A stretch of DNA of 64,000 nucleotides from JBBQVK01 sp038211735 (GTDB lineage: Bacteria; Patescibacteriota; Gracilibacteria; Absconditabacterales; Absconditicoccaceae): assembly GCA_038211735.1 (NCBI GenBank), contig JBBQVK010000002.1, positions 62,001 through 126,000 on the forward strand, written 5' to 3'. Of the stretch, positions 1 through 10,155 are shown piece after piece; the stretch's first letter is position 1; each line of letters starts with the position of its first letter. The notes beneath the pieces were generated by a model that did no database searches, was not told the DNA's origin, and saw only the letters and a list, made by a program, of their open reading frames with translations. The translations under genes were made by a program, and so were the position numbers.

Positions 1-2448
1 GCTCCAAACGTAGAACGATCAGTAGTAAATACACGAAAAGGACTTAGCGGGGCTGCACTTCCATTTCCACAAAAAGAAGCAATCAGTGCAGCAGCTGAAC
101 GTTGTGGTGTAAAGTCGTGTGCGCCAATAAATACGACTGAAATGGATGCATATATGAACTACTGTAATTTTGCTCCTAGTAAATGTGGGTTTGCATCGTA
201 TGAGAATTTTCCTATAGAAAATAGTTCGTTAGGTCCATTAAATATTTTGATAGATGAATGAATTATTACACAAGATGAAGCGAGGACGTTGCAACCAAAA
301 AATGCAGTGAGCGGTGAACAGTTACTCAAACGAACCGAGCAGCTCGCAAAGGTGATCGACTGTGATTTTAACGATGACTATGATTCAGATAGAGTGCTCA
401 ATCACCAGGATTTATGCCCATATACGTATGATCCTACACAAGGGAATGTTGATAAAGATGATAAAGGAGATGTATGCGACGACGATATTGATGGCGACGG
501 AGTGATGAATATCGCTGGCGTTGTAGACTATCAGAAACATATAAATGTTGCCTTACTTTCTGGGGCGTATGACAACTGTTTGTATATTCCAAATCCGGAT
601 CAAGTGGATTTCGATAAAGATACTATCGGTGATGCATGTGATCTCGATGAGACCGCAAATATTTTTGCTTTGGATATTAGTGCAGATCCTGTGGTAGGGA
701 CGGTACCGTTGGATGTAACATTTGCTGCGGAGACGGTGGGGACATATGATCGTATCAAACGAGATTTCGGAGATGGAAGTTATGGCGAGTGAGCAGCTCC
801 TTCTCATACCTATACGAAGCCAGGACGTCGAGTAGTGCAGTGATTTGCAGTGAATGATCTGGGAGATACGATTAGTGCGAAGCTGCCTATCGAAGTACGC
901 CCTTCTCCAGACAAACAGGTCGGCTATGCTATCGCAGTAAATACACTCTCACTCAAAGCGCCTGCTGACATCGCTTTTGATAGTGATTATGTAGGTGAGT
1001 TAAGCCAGGTGACACGGAAGGTCGGTGAAGAGATTCTACATGGAACTGCAGATGAGGCAGTTACGCACACTATAAAAACACCAGGTCGTCGAACGATAGA
1101 ATCACAAGCATACGATAAAGATTGATTACGAGTTGGACTAAGTCAGGTGAGTATCAATGTGACTGACCCTACTGATTCGACGCTGACATTTCAATGATCT
1201 GCGCTCCAAGCTTCATCAGTGCGTGTAGAAGCGTGAGATCCAGTGAAATTTACGACTACAGTAGATGGATTTAATATCGCTGATCTTTCAGAAGTTATCT
1301 GGGAGTACGGCGATGGTCCTCCAGTACTTACCACACAACTTTCGACTACCAAATCATATGCTGCGCAATGAGCCTATGTCGTGAGTGAAACATTGGTATT
1401 TACTGATAGCGATATTCCACCGATTCAAAATATTATCACGGTGTATGTCCAAGCAGATTCTGATGCACAAGCGACAATCTTCAATGCAACGCCATTGAGT
1501 GCGCCAGTAGGTGAACCACTTTCTTTCGATGTAGTGTTACAAGAGTTGGTCAGAAATGATGTGAGCGTGATTGATCGAAATCGGTGAGATGGAACGCACG
1601 AACAAATAATTACACCTACTAATACAGATTTCTCACAGACACATAGCTATCTCACTCCTGGAAGTCATCATGTTCAAGCTACGGTGTACACCAACGAATG
1701 AGCAGTCTACATCAATGAGATGACGGTTTATGCTGCAGGAGGAGAGTTATGTATCGATGGCATTGATGAACTCAACTGTGATTTGGACGATGACAACTTA
1801 CCCGACCTGTGTGATATCGATCTCGATGGTGATGGACACGAGCAGCGATTAACATTGCTACTTTATGAAACACCAGCGTGCGACTTCACGGTCAATGTTG
1901 ATCAAGATGAATTAGCAGACTATCATCAATACGTCATCCAGTCATGAACAGGCGACAACTGTCCGTTTGTAGCAAACCCAAACCAAGCAGACCAAGACGG
2001 TGATGGACGAGGAGATTTGTGTGATGTAAATCCTACTCAGCCTGCTCAACCAGAAAATTGAACTGGAAATGATCAAGATGGTGATGGCATAGGAGATAAC
2101 GCTGATGGCTGCCCGACCATTCCAGAAAGTATAAATGGTATCCAAGATGCGGACTGATGTCCTGAGCTTCCAGATGGACCAGGATGAAACTGAAACTGAG
2201 GTGGCACTGGAAACAACGGTGGAGGAAATGGATGATGAGGCGACAATGGAAACAATCCCAACGATCCATTTATCGAAGCGGGTGAGTGTTGACAGTGTCC
2301 ATGCCCTTATGCTGATTATTCATCGGCTCTCCGACAAGGCGACCGCGTGAGAGCACTCCTCTTAGACCCAAGTTGAAGCTACATTTATAGATACTCTGCA
2401 CCGAAACTTATAGAAAAAGATATCCCACAGCAGATGGGGGGAAATTAG
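1..2448 (+). CDS. PKD / thrombospondin type 3 repeat surface protein (5' truncated)
   Basis: The frame is open from the first base to TAG at 2446-2448, giving 815 visible residues once UGA is read as Gly; the start lies outside the window. Two Asp-rich calcium-binding blocks of thrombospondin type 3 style are visible. The first, at about residues 120-220, contains DKDDKGDVCDDDIDGDG. The second, at about 580-690, contains DQDGDGRGDLCD. Between them are PKD-like segments with FGDGS and EYGDGP. A Gly/Asn-rich linker largely written with TGA codons precedes a Cys-containing tail. Such proteins are normally exported and rigidified by Ca2+; adhesion or surface structure is an inference. A hairpin/T-run follows 50 bases downstream. 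Confidence 0.8.
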
Positions 2449-2494
2449 GCTTATTCTTATGATATTCTTTGCTACTCCCTAGCCTATCTGTTAT

Positions 2495-2524
2495 AAACCA
2501 ACAAGTGAATTGTTGGTTTTTTGT
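2495..2524 (+). terminator. Intrinsic terminator after the surface protein gene
   Basis: Ten-base arms AAACCAACAA and TTGTTGGTTT enclose a 5-base loop and are followed by a T-run, 46 bases after the stop of the preceding gene. Confidence 0.8.
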
Positions 2525-2545
2525 TTGCAATATATATTTTTATGT

Positions 2546-2574
2546 ATATACTAAGTATATCTTTAGTGTATACA
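2546..2574 (+). promoter_or_regulatory. Palindromic operator/promoter region of the toxin-antitoxin pair
   Basis: ATATACT-A-AGTATAT is a perfect 7+7 palindrome, followed by the shorter GTATAC palindrome, about 30 bases before the toxin start. Ribbon-helix-helix antitoxins usually autoregulate by binding such short palindromes. The position fits that role; binding itself is inferred. Confidence 0.45.
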
Positions 2575-2602
2575 GACTTTTATCTGTTTACAGTAAAGGG
2601 CA

Positions 2603-2878
2603 ATGGATGTTGTATGGGACGAATGGAAGAATAAGACAATAAAAGCGTCAGTGGGTAGAAATGGAGTTGGATTTGAACAAATAGAAAGTGAAATACTAGA
2701 AGAAAGAGTTGTATACTATCTGCCAAGTAGTAACCCTATAAAATATCCATGACAAAGAAGATTAGTTGTTATAGTAGATGGGTACGCATACATTGTCCCT
2801 TATACTGTTGTAGGAGATACTATGAAATTAATTACAGTTTATCCAAGTAGAAAATACACAAAGATTTTATATAGATAA
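2603..2878 (+). CDS. BrnT-like toxin of a type II toxin-antitoxin system
   Basis: Ninety-one residues starting MDVVWDEWKNK, with AAAGGG just upstream of the ATG. The order of features matches the small toxin family found beside CopG-type antitoxins: an N-terminal W-D-x-x-K-N segment, a central YPGQR (its G is TGA), the strand pair LVVIVDGYAYIVPY, and a C-terminal TVYPSRKYTKIL. This family has a RelE/BrnT-like fold and is thought to act as an RNase. The gene ends 11 bases before the antitoxin, a typical co-transcribed arrangement with the toxin first. Family recall is by eye and the toxic activity is untested. Confidence 0.7.
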
Positions 2879-2889
2879 CTTTCCAAAAA

Positions 2890-3198
2890 ATGATCAAAAA
2901 GAAAAAAGATATTCGAGATGAGCTTGTACTCACTCCTTATGAACAAGAGATTGAAGATTCAATCACTGAAGAAGATCTATTGCCTCCAGGACCAGAACAG
3001 CTTAAAAGGATCAAGGAGTTGCAAGATGCAGTAATTGAGTGAAAGAAAAGAAAATTAGTTAGTTTAAGAATCCAAAGAAAAGAACTTGCACTGCTTAAGG
3101 AGAAAGCAGAAAAAGAATGACTTCCTTACCAGACACTTATTAATTTGCTCGTTCATAAATACAACAGAGGAGAAATTAAAATCAGTTTTTCAGAATAA
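2890..3198 (+). CDS. CopG/BrnA-like ribbon-helix-helix antitoxin
   Basis: One hundred and two residues. The N-terminal half is acidic and probably wraps the toxin. The C-terminal half carries the signature of this antitoxin family: KLVSLRIQRKELALLKEKA, then GLPYQTLINLLVHKYNRGEI, a strand-helix-helix DNA-binding unit. Two glycines, including the one before LPYQT, are TGA. It would neutralise the preceding toxin and repress the operon through the palindrome upstream of the toxin gene. Length and order agree with other pairs of this type. Confidence 0.75.
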
Positions 3199-3244
3199 AT
3201 TAGGTATTGACTTATGTAATAAAGTAATTATATTATTTTCGACT

Positions 3245-3410
3245 TGTTCATTACCAGTTAGAGTCTATGCCCGGTTATGTAGTTCCGGGTGAGTGCCATA
3301 ATGGAAGAATTAGCGGAAACTCGCTAAGATAAAATGATTTTCGTTTTTTGTGAGAATCTATTATGAAACTGTAGGTTGTTTGTTGCCTGCCAACAAACTA
3401 TGTCTAAAAA
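3245..3410 (+). other. Structured non-coding stretch (three perfect hairpins)
   Basis: No gene is apparent in 3199-3445. Three uninterrupted hairpins follow each other: CCCGG/CCGGG (3270-3289), TTAGCG/CGCTAA (3310-3327) and GTTTGTTG/CAACAAAC (3378-3398). The last lacks a T-run, so it is not an ordinary terminator. The stretch could be a small RNA or the leader of the next gene. It does not show the hallmarks I would expect of tmRNA, 6S RNA or SRP RNA. Confidence 0.4.
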
Positions 3411-3445
3411 CCTTTGGACAGAAATAAACGAGGTCGTGCACGCTT

Positions 3446-4000
3446 ATGGCACAGCATGTATTAAAACACAAAAAATTTAAAAACTTCCTAACACTTTTGA
3501 GTGGAGTAGTTCAGAATTATTATACGCCCATAGATGGGACGTATGGTAGTAGTAAATTATATACAGATATTATATTTAGTGACTGGGAATTTGATTTTAC
3601 CGTAACTCCAAACAGTTTAATTTCTGTAAATCCGACTGCAGATGTACAAGGAATGTGTAAATACAATATTGAAGTGGTATTAATTTCTGACGATAACTCT
3701 ACCGTTATTTTGGATAGAAGAGAGTTCCGAAAAAATGCAAGTAGGAAATTAGCAGATCTAACCCACGAAAGTATGCAAGCTGGGCAATCCACTCCTCACA
3801 CAGCTGCACTTTGTTACCTTTTGTTAGTTCCTAAAGCCGGTAAACTAAGAGTATACATTTGCGTATCAGAGATATCTGAAGCTGCGCAAAAGAGACTAAA
3901 GGAAATCATCGATTCTAAAACATCAATAGACGTCAGAAAGAATCAGCTCCGACAAGAAATCAAAGAAAGAGAAAAGGAGCTTACGACTCTAGGGAAATAA
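3446..4000 (+). CDS. Hypothetical protein, 184 aa
   Basis: I do not recognise this protein. It has no signal peptide or membrane segment. The first 150 residues look like a mixed alpha/beta domain (for example YTDIIFSDWEFDFTVTPNSL). The last 40 residues form a charged helix, SIDVRKNQLRQEIKEREKEL, probably a coiled coil. It contains no UGA codon, but at this length that is not significant. It stands alone between the structured stretch and a bidirectional terminator shared with ftsK. Confidence 0.65.
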   Translation: MAQHVLKHKKFKNFLTLLSGVVQNYYTPIDGTYGSSKLYTDIIFSDWEFDFTVTPNSLISVNPTADVQGMCKYNIEVVLISDDNSTVILDRREFRKNASRKLADLTHESMQAGQSTPHTAALCYLLLVPKAGKLRVYICVSEISEAAQKRLKEIIDSKTSIDVRKNQLRQEIKEREKELTTLGK

Positions 4001-4034
4001 TCCTTCGAGAAATATGTAGGAATGAGATTGTACA

Positions 4035-4066
4035 AAAAAGGGCGGGAGATTTCTCCCGGCCTTTTT
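4035..4066. terminator. Bidirectional terminator between convergent genes
   Basis: A long stem, AAAAAGG-g-CGGGAGA against TCTCCCG-g-CCTTTTT with one G/G mismatch, sits between the stops of the unknown gene at 3446-4000 and ftsK. Each strand ends in a T-run. Confidence 0.8.
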
Positions 4067-4134
4067 CTTTATCGAAAATATTTTTATAGAAATTTATTTT
4101 GAAACTTTTTTTTATCGGATCTGATTGTTGTGTC

Positions 4135-6330
4135 CTATATCAAAATCTCTCTCGCCTTCGCTCATTCTTGTGGGCCGACGACTCATCTTTCTTCCATGAT
4201 ATCGATGAGGCGGGCAGCACGAGGGAAACCGATTCAGAGTTTTCTTTGGAGCATAGTTGCTGAGGCTTGTCTGGTGCGTGAAATTATTTCTATTGCTTGT
4301 TCGAGGAGTTCTTCATCGCTGTCTGAGACATCGCCACCTCCTCACATCTCCCCTTTGTTTTCCAAGATGCGCATAATTTCTGGATGATAGATATCTGCTT
4401 CACTTAGGTTGCTCATATACTTATCTTTGATTGCTTCTACTACTGCTTCTGTTTCCGCGGTCGAGATGAATGGCGCCTGCATTCTTACAGGGAATTTCGT
4501 TTTGGTATCCATGTAGAGGAGGTCTCCTTTCCCAAGTAAATCCTCAGCCCCCATCATATCCAAGATAGTTCTCGAGTCGACTTGTGAGACCACACCGTGA
4601 GCGATTCTAGTTGGAACGTTTGCTTTGATTAATCCAGTGATAACATTTACAGAAGGTCTTTGTGTCGCGAGAATTAAGTGAATTCCAACTGCACGAGCTT
4701 TCTGCGCGATACGAGTGATGTAATTTTCTGTATCTTTCTTGTTTCCACTCATCATCAAATCTGCAAGCTCGTCGATAATAATCACTAAGCGATACATCTT
4801 CTCTGGATCTTTTACTTTACTGTTATACTCGTGGAAGTTTCTTACTTTCTGTGCTTTGAGTAAGTCGTATCTGCTTTCCATAAAGTTGACGGCCCATTTC
4901 AATACTTTAACTGCTTTTGTAGCTTCGGTAATAATTGGAGCGAGGAGGTAGGGGATTCATTCGTACATACCAAGCTCGACTTGTTTCGGATCGACCATGA
5001 TAAGCTTCAATTCGCTTGGACTATTTTGATAAATCAATGAGAGAATATAGTCGTTGATACTTACTGATTTACCAGATCCTGTAGCTCAAGCGATGAGCAA
5101 ATGCGGCATTTCTTCAAGAGATTTACTATGATTTACCCCGTCGATTCCTTTTCCTATTGTGAGGTTTGTAAGGTTGTCGCTCATAGATCTGGTGAAGTTA
5201 ATATCTCCCAACATTTCTCTAAGTCTCACGGTCTGAGGCTTTGGATTAGGAATTTCGATACCTACTGAATCAGTCCCAGGAATTGGAGCGAGCACTCTGA
5301 GCGATTTAGATTTTACTGCGAGCGAAATATCTTTTTTGAGATTTTCTATTTTAGAAATTTTGATACCAGCTTGTGGTTGAATCTTAATTTGCAAAACCGT
5401 AGGACCAATATTGAATCCTTCGATATCTACATCGATATCAAACTCTTGTAACTTATCTTTGATCGCTTGCGCTTTATCTACCAATCGGCTTTCGTCGATG
5501 GTCGAATCTGCATTGGAATCAATATCCAACAGATTGAGGTCAAAACTTGGTTTGTCTTTTGGGAAGTTGATATAGAGCTGTTTGACTGCAGCATCGTCTT
5601 CTTTTTTCTGTACGTGTTTTTTGAGATTATCTTTGATGAGCGATTTCAATGCGCTGGTTTCGGTCTTTTTGCTATTTGGTTTTTCATCATCTTCGTATTC
5701 ATCGATTGCCGCTTTGGCTGGTCTGGGTGAGCTTTTCACACTATTAGAGACCGACTTAGCCGACTCTTTCACTGACTCATAACGTTCTTTTACGAGATCA
5801 ATTCTGAACGTAGGGATTTTCAATCTATAATAAATTGCCATAGCGATAATAACCGCTACCAAGATAACAGTCAGGAATATTTTGATTGCTCCCGCTTGTC
5901 CACCGAATAGTCGGTTGATTCATCGTAAGACTATGTATCCCAACCATCATCCATCTTGTAATATCATATCCACGAGGCCGTTATTTACACTCTTCAGCCC
6001 GTGTTCCAATATTTCAAAATTGAATATTCCACATACGAGTAGTAAAATCACGCCCGCAAATTTGAAGAGCGCTTTACTATAATATTTCGGTTTGAGTAAT
6101 GTCACACCCCCCAATACAATTAACAGTCCAAAGAAAACGAAACTCCCTCTCAACCCGAACAACTGTGTCGTAGGGTACGAGAGTCCGCTAAAGATAGGCG
6201 ATTGATTCGCCATAAAATACGTGAAAAAATAGAGTCCTCCGATAAGCAGAAGGATTGCGCCAATTTTGTATCTACTGAGAACGATCTTAGCCGTTCCGCG
6301 AGTTCTTTTACGTGGCAGAGTTGTAACAAT
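4135..6330 (-). CDS. ftsK: DNA translocase FtsK/SpoIIIE
   Basis: Hexameric ATP-driven DNA pump for chromosome segregation at the division septum. About 731 residues. The N-terminus has several hydrophobic segments (for example IGAILLLIGGLYFF). A basic/acidic linker follows, then the motor, with Walker A GATGSGKS near residue 412, VDPKQVELGMYEGIPYL, and Walker B IIIDELADLM near 515. The last 70 residues are the winged-helix gamma domain. The first Gly of Walker A and the Gly of YEGIPYL are TGA. The start is uncertain: the first ATG (6211-6213) lies after a hydrophobic segment that belongs to the family, and upstream only non-standard starts such as ATT at 6328-6330 exist before an in-frame stop. 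Single gene, convergent with 3446-4000. Confidence 0.93.
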
Positions 6331-6400
6331 TAAGGTTTGAAATAGTCGTTATGTAGTATAGGTATTCAAAAGGGGTTTTCAAGGCGGGAGAGATATGTTA

Positions 6401-6428
6401 TTGACAAGATAGATATAATATATATTAT
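6401..6428 (+). promoter_or_regulatory. Sigma-70-type promoter of the methyltransferase gene
   Basis: A consensus TTGACA (6401-6406) is followed after 16 bases by TATTAT (6423-6428), ending 29 bases before the ATG at 6458. Confidence 0.5.
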
Positions 6429-6457
6429 GTATTTTTTAAATTCAAGCATCGTACTAT

Positions 6458-7357
6458 ATGGACACGTGAGGTAGCATAGATATCTTTTTAACTGATTTTG
6501 ATCTTAATTTAGAGGCCAAATTAGCCATTAACCCATCTCTTGAAGAGGTTAACCCATCTAAGAGGAGCAAAAAAGCAGAGGATAGAAGAATAAGACTCAA
6601 ACAAGAATTGGGCGGGATTTTAAGTACAGAAGAGTGTTGTTTCCTCGGGAGCAAAATTAAACCAACTTCTAAAAAAGTACAAAATAGTGAGCTAACTAGT
6701 AGCTACAGCACTTATTCACAAGAACTCAAAGAGCAAATATCTATACCATATATCCAAGGTTTGGAGAAAAGAGGTAAAGTCGGTAACACAATTATCGACT
6801 GGGGTAGCGGATTTAATCCTTTATCATCCCATCTTGCTTGAACACACTCGTACATAACTGTTGATGCGGTTTCTGGATCAGATAGTTTTGCTTGAGAACA
6901 AAAAATAATCTTTGATATGGGGAAACTAGCTATTAGTGAATCTTTTAATATATCTGTATTTGAGCAAAAATTACAAAAAATTCTCGCTACTGAAACGGTA
7001 GAAAGCTCTGTGGATTTTATGATATTTTCAGAAATCTTGAACTATGTAAATACTAAAAAGATCCTTACGTACGCAGATAAAATTTTAAAACCATGAGGAT
7101 CCATACTTATTATAAATGAACTAGATAGAGGTCTATACAGACATTTTGATCGTCATCGTATATCTAATAACGAAACTTTACTAAAGGTTATAAAAAATTT
7201 GAATTTCGAAATAGATGAATTACTGATTATTGATAGCACAACGATAAGTTATGGATGATTCTTTGCCGAAACAACATATATGATTATGGATCCAACAAAT
7301 ATTTCGAGAAGAGAATTTCAAAGATGTATGTATGCTATTGTAGCAAGGAAGAATTAA
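6458..7357 (+). CDS. Class I SAM-dependent methyltransferase
   Basis: Two hundred and ninety-nine residues with UGA as Gly (MDTGGSID at the start). The SAM-binding loop IIDWGSGFNPLSSHLAG lies near residue 110. A later stretch, DFMIFSEILNYV then LKPGGSILIINE, matches motifs IV-VI of Rossmann methyltransferases; the first Gly of PGG is TGA. The N-terminal 100 residues look helical and may bind substrate. The substrate cannot be told. It is transcribed divergently from ftsK and apparently alone. Confidence 0.75.
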
Positions 7358-7565
7358 TTTCCGTCTTTATACATATTATCAAAAAACACTTCTTAGTGTG
7401 GTTTGAATCTAATCCTACATGCCTATTATACCGCACCAAAGATTTTTTGGGCGGTCAAGTAGCATATTCTTTCTAGTTTCGTCTTGCTTAATTTTGTCTC
7501 AACGGTAATCATTGCGTTGGTTCTGGAGTTTTACACTTCATTTTTTATATGGATAATCCCAATAC

Positions 7566-8642
7566 ATGGTCTTGCTAGCCATTTTTTTGATTTTATGCGT
7601 TTTTGTGTTCGAATTTATTAACTGATTCCACGATACTGCGAATGCGGTCGCCACAGTGATTTATACCAAGAGTCTAAAACCGATCTGGGCTGTTATTTAC
7701 TCTGGACTACTTAATTTCTTGGGGGTAATGATCGGAGGAGTAGGAGTTGCATTCAGTATTATAAAATTGTTGCCAGTCGTTGAAGTAGAGAAATTTGGTA
7801 CGTGAGTATCAGTGTTAGTTATTATAGCAGTTCTTCTGACCGCAATTATGCGAAATCTTTTCACGCGACGCAAATGATTGCCATGCTCAAGTTCGCATAC
7901 TCTTATCGGATCTATAATTGGCGCAGTGATATGATTTTGTTTATTAAAGATATGAAATTTTTCTATTGTAAACTTAGCGAAGATAAAAGATGTCATGCTT
8001 GGATTATTTATCTCTCCGTTTTTTGGATTTGGAATCGCATTGGTGCTAGTATTGTTTTTCAAAAAATATTTCTCAAACTCCACTCTCTTTCATGCGCCGG
8101 TTGATTCTGATAAAGCCCCACCACGGCCGATTAGAGCATTACTAATTTGTACTTGTGGACTCGTGAGCTACTTCCATGGATCTAACGATGGGCAAAAAGG
8201 AATCTGATTGGCTATGGTAACGTTAGCGCTAGTGCTTCCAGCGATGTTTACAGACGCGCTCGCAAATCAAGTCGTCCCACTTCGATTGGTCTTAGGGATT
8301 TCTGCTGCGCTTGGATTAGGTACCATGATATGATGGAAAAGAATTGTCGTGACAATCGGAGAGAAAATCGGAGTCGATCATCTTAGTTATATTCAATGAG
8401 CAGTAGCAGAGTTTGTAGCAGCTATAGCGATTGGAGCATCTACACATCTACATCTACCAGTAAGTACGACACATGTTCTTTCCAGTGGTATTGCAGGATC
8501 GATGGTTGCTAGTAGAGGATTTGAAAATGTACAAAGACATACGGTTCGCAGGATACTACTCGCGTGGGTCTTAACACTACCAGTCTGCTTATGAGTTGCA
8601 GCAGGGATTGTTTATCTAGGCGGATTGATTTTTGGATTGTAG
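7566..8642 (+). CDS. pit: PiT family inorganic phosphate permease
   Basis: Low-affinity phosphate/cation symporter of the inner membrane. Three hundred and fifty-eight residues, about ten hydrophobic segments. Both family signatures are present: NGFHDTANAVATVI near residue 22, with the Gly as TGA, and the second repeat SYFHGSNDGQKGIG near 205. SSHTLIGSIIGA and VSTTHVLSSGIAG are the matching re-entrant segments. The ATG at 7566 is used because an in-frame stop lies 12 bases upstream. It is the only phosphate transporter seen here, and it stands without a PhoU-like partner. Confidence 0.92.
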
Positions 8643-8695
8643 AGATCTAGAATGAAAATCGAATATCATTGCGATATAAAAGTTCTGAACAACTA

Positions 8696-9349
8696 TTAAT
8701 TTTTCTTCAGTACATAAATAATCCTTTGGTAGTCATCTCAGGGAAGATTATAATGGTGAAGCTGTGCGAGAGTGAGATTCTCAGATCTTACTAAACTGAG
8801 GATAAGATCGTCTTCTTGCTTTGTCCAAAGCTTATAGATACATAATAAGCCATTTTCAGCTAACAAAGGCAGTGCCCATGGGAATAGCCTATCCGCATAA
8901 CCTACAGCTCTGATAGTTACAACATTATATTTTTTGTGATGATCTTCTGCTCTAGATCGTACAGTAGAAATGTTTTTTAACCCCAACTCATCAGCGATTG
9001 CTTGTACCGCGGTGAGTTTTTTGCGTGTACTATCAAGTCCTGCGCATGTAACAGTTGGATTTGTCATAGCGAGAGGGAGCAGAGGGAATCACCCTCCAGT
9101 TCATAAATCTAACAAAGTTATTTTTTTTGCTCCATTGTATGAGAGGGGACTCTGGTCTGGTCACAGGACAGTTGCTGTTGCAATATCTACAACCTTGTTG
9201 AGTTCTATCGAATCCAAAATATGTTTGTTATAAATGTCATCGTGAGTACGGATTGCAGACAGGTTTATTTTCTCATTCCATTGTATAAAAATTTCGATCA
9301 AACGATCTCGTTGTTGAGTGGTAACTGTGGTGTGGGCACCGTCGCTCAT
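8696..9349 (-). CDS. rsmG: 16S rRNA (guanine-527 N7)-methyltransferase RsmG
   Basis: Methylates G527 of 16S rRNA with SAM. Two hundred and seventeen residues, the usual length. FIQWNEKINLSAIRTHDDIY and KHILDSIEL are the family's N-terminal signature. LLDLGTGGGFPLLPLAM is the SAM loop, where two of its glycines are TGA. Later AEDHHKKYNVVTIRAVG and GLLCIYKL complete the domain. Monocistronic, convergent with pit. Confidence 0.92.
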
Positions 9350-9434
9350 AAGATAATTTTTTGTAAATTACCACGATTGATAATTATACCAACAAACTTA
9401 TAGTGGACTTTGTTTTTAAATAACATCTCTCTAG

Positions 9435-10013
9435 ATGCAAGAGTGGAAAAAAGTAGTTTCAGTGATAAGTGTGATCGTGCTCTTAGCGTCGATGGTGTTG
9501 TATTTAGTTATGTTTGGGCCAGTTCTGGATGACCCTGAATTTGATGCTGCCTTGGTTCGAGCAGAAGAAGTGGGCATGCCTGACCTAGAAATGACTAAAA
9601 ACTATCCATTTAGCCCGATAACGAGAGCAGATGCGGTGAGTTGGTTTATTGTTACGGCGCAAGAGATGGAGATGATAGTCTATAGCGATAACTTGTGCGA
9701 TTTTGACGATATTGATGAGTTGGATGAACATACAAAAAATCAGATACTATTGGCATGTAGATACCGTTTTTTCTTGGGTAATGAAGGGAGCTTTGTCCCA
9801 GATGGCTACTTAACAAAGGCCGGATCACTAGTTGCACTGATTAGAGGGATGTATCCAGCCAGAGCCTTCCCTGAGATTGACCCGTATCGAGAACCTTTTG
9901 TAAATACCGCGTATGGATTGGGTATAACGAAGCGCCCGAGCAGCCCTTACTTGATGTATTTGGTGACTAAATATGAGCTTCTCCTTGAGTTGTATAGGGC
10001 AGCCCATCTCTAG
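9435..10013 (+). CDS. Membrane-anchored protein with SLH-like repeats
   Basis: One hundred and ninety-two residues with an N-terminal membrane anchor (VVSVISVIVLLASMVLYLVM) and an outside domain. The pattern YPFSPITRADAVSWFI ... GSFVPDGYLTKAGSLVALI is reminiscent of S-layer homology repeats, which bind cell-wall polymers. Weak family resemblance; no UGA codons. It precedes the pilus ATPase gene by 142 bases and could belong to the same envelope function. Confidence 0.6.
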   Translation: MQEWKKVVSVISVIVLLASMVLYLVMFGPVLDDPEFDAALVRAEEVGMPDLEMTKNYPFSPITRADAVSWFIVTAQEMEMIVYSDNLCDFDDIDELDEHTKNQILLACRYRFFLGNEGSFVPDGYLTKAGSLVALIRGMYPARAFPEIDPYREPFVNTAYGLGITKRPSSPYLMYLVTKYELLLELYRAAHL

Positions 10014-10021
10014 TAAAAACC

Positions 10022-10072
10022 CAGTTGAGCTAGAATAAGCCAAAATAAGCTAAGATAAGCCACCTTAAGCCC
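10022..10072 (+). repeat. Short degenerate direct repeats (AATAAGC units)
   Basis: AGCTAGAATAAGCC, AAAATAAGC, TAAGATAAGCC and CCTTAAGCCC follow each other, a roughly 10-base unit around ATAAGCC. The stretch fills the gap before the ATPase gene. It may be a protein-binding array or simple slippage. Confidence 0.4.
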
Positions 10073-10155
10073 ATTTGTGGACCATATTTTTGACATTTTC
10101 TGGTTTCTAAGTAAAATTAAACTACCTATATTTCTATAGCAATTCGAAGAGCGTT

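Noticed and set aside
2033..2269. Overlapping minus-strand ORFs opposite the Gly-rich linker of the first gene
   Set aside because: They are shadows of a recoded plus-strand gene whose frame continues through TGA to 2448; the His/Pro/Ser-rich content is antisense of Asp/Gly-rich codons.
3245..3410. tmRNA, 6S or SRP RNA
   Set aside because: No T-arm/CCA end or tag frame, no long single-bulge rod and no GGAAGxAG-type SRP loop were found.
4130..4387. Plus-strand ORF over the ftsK 3' end
   Set aside because: Lies opposite the FtsK gamma domain, which is coherent on the minus strand.
7255..7476. 73-aa plus-strand ORF across the methyltransferase stop
   Set aside because: Out of frame with the methyltransferase and has no family-like features; it overlaps the last 100 bases of that gene.
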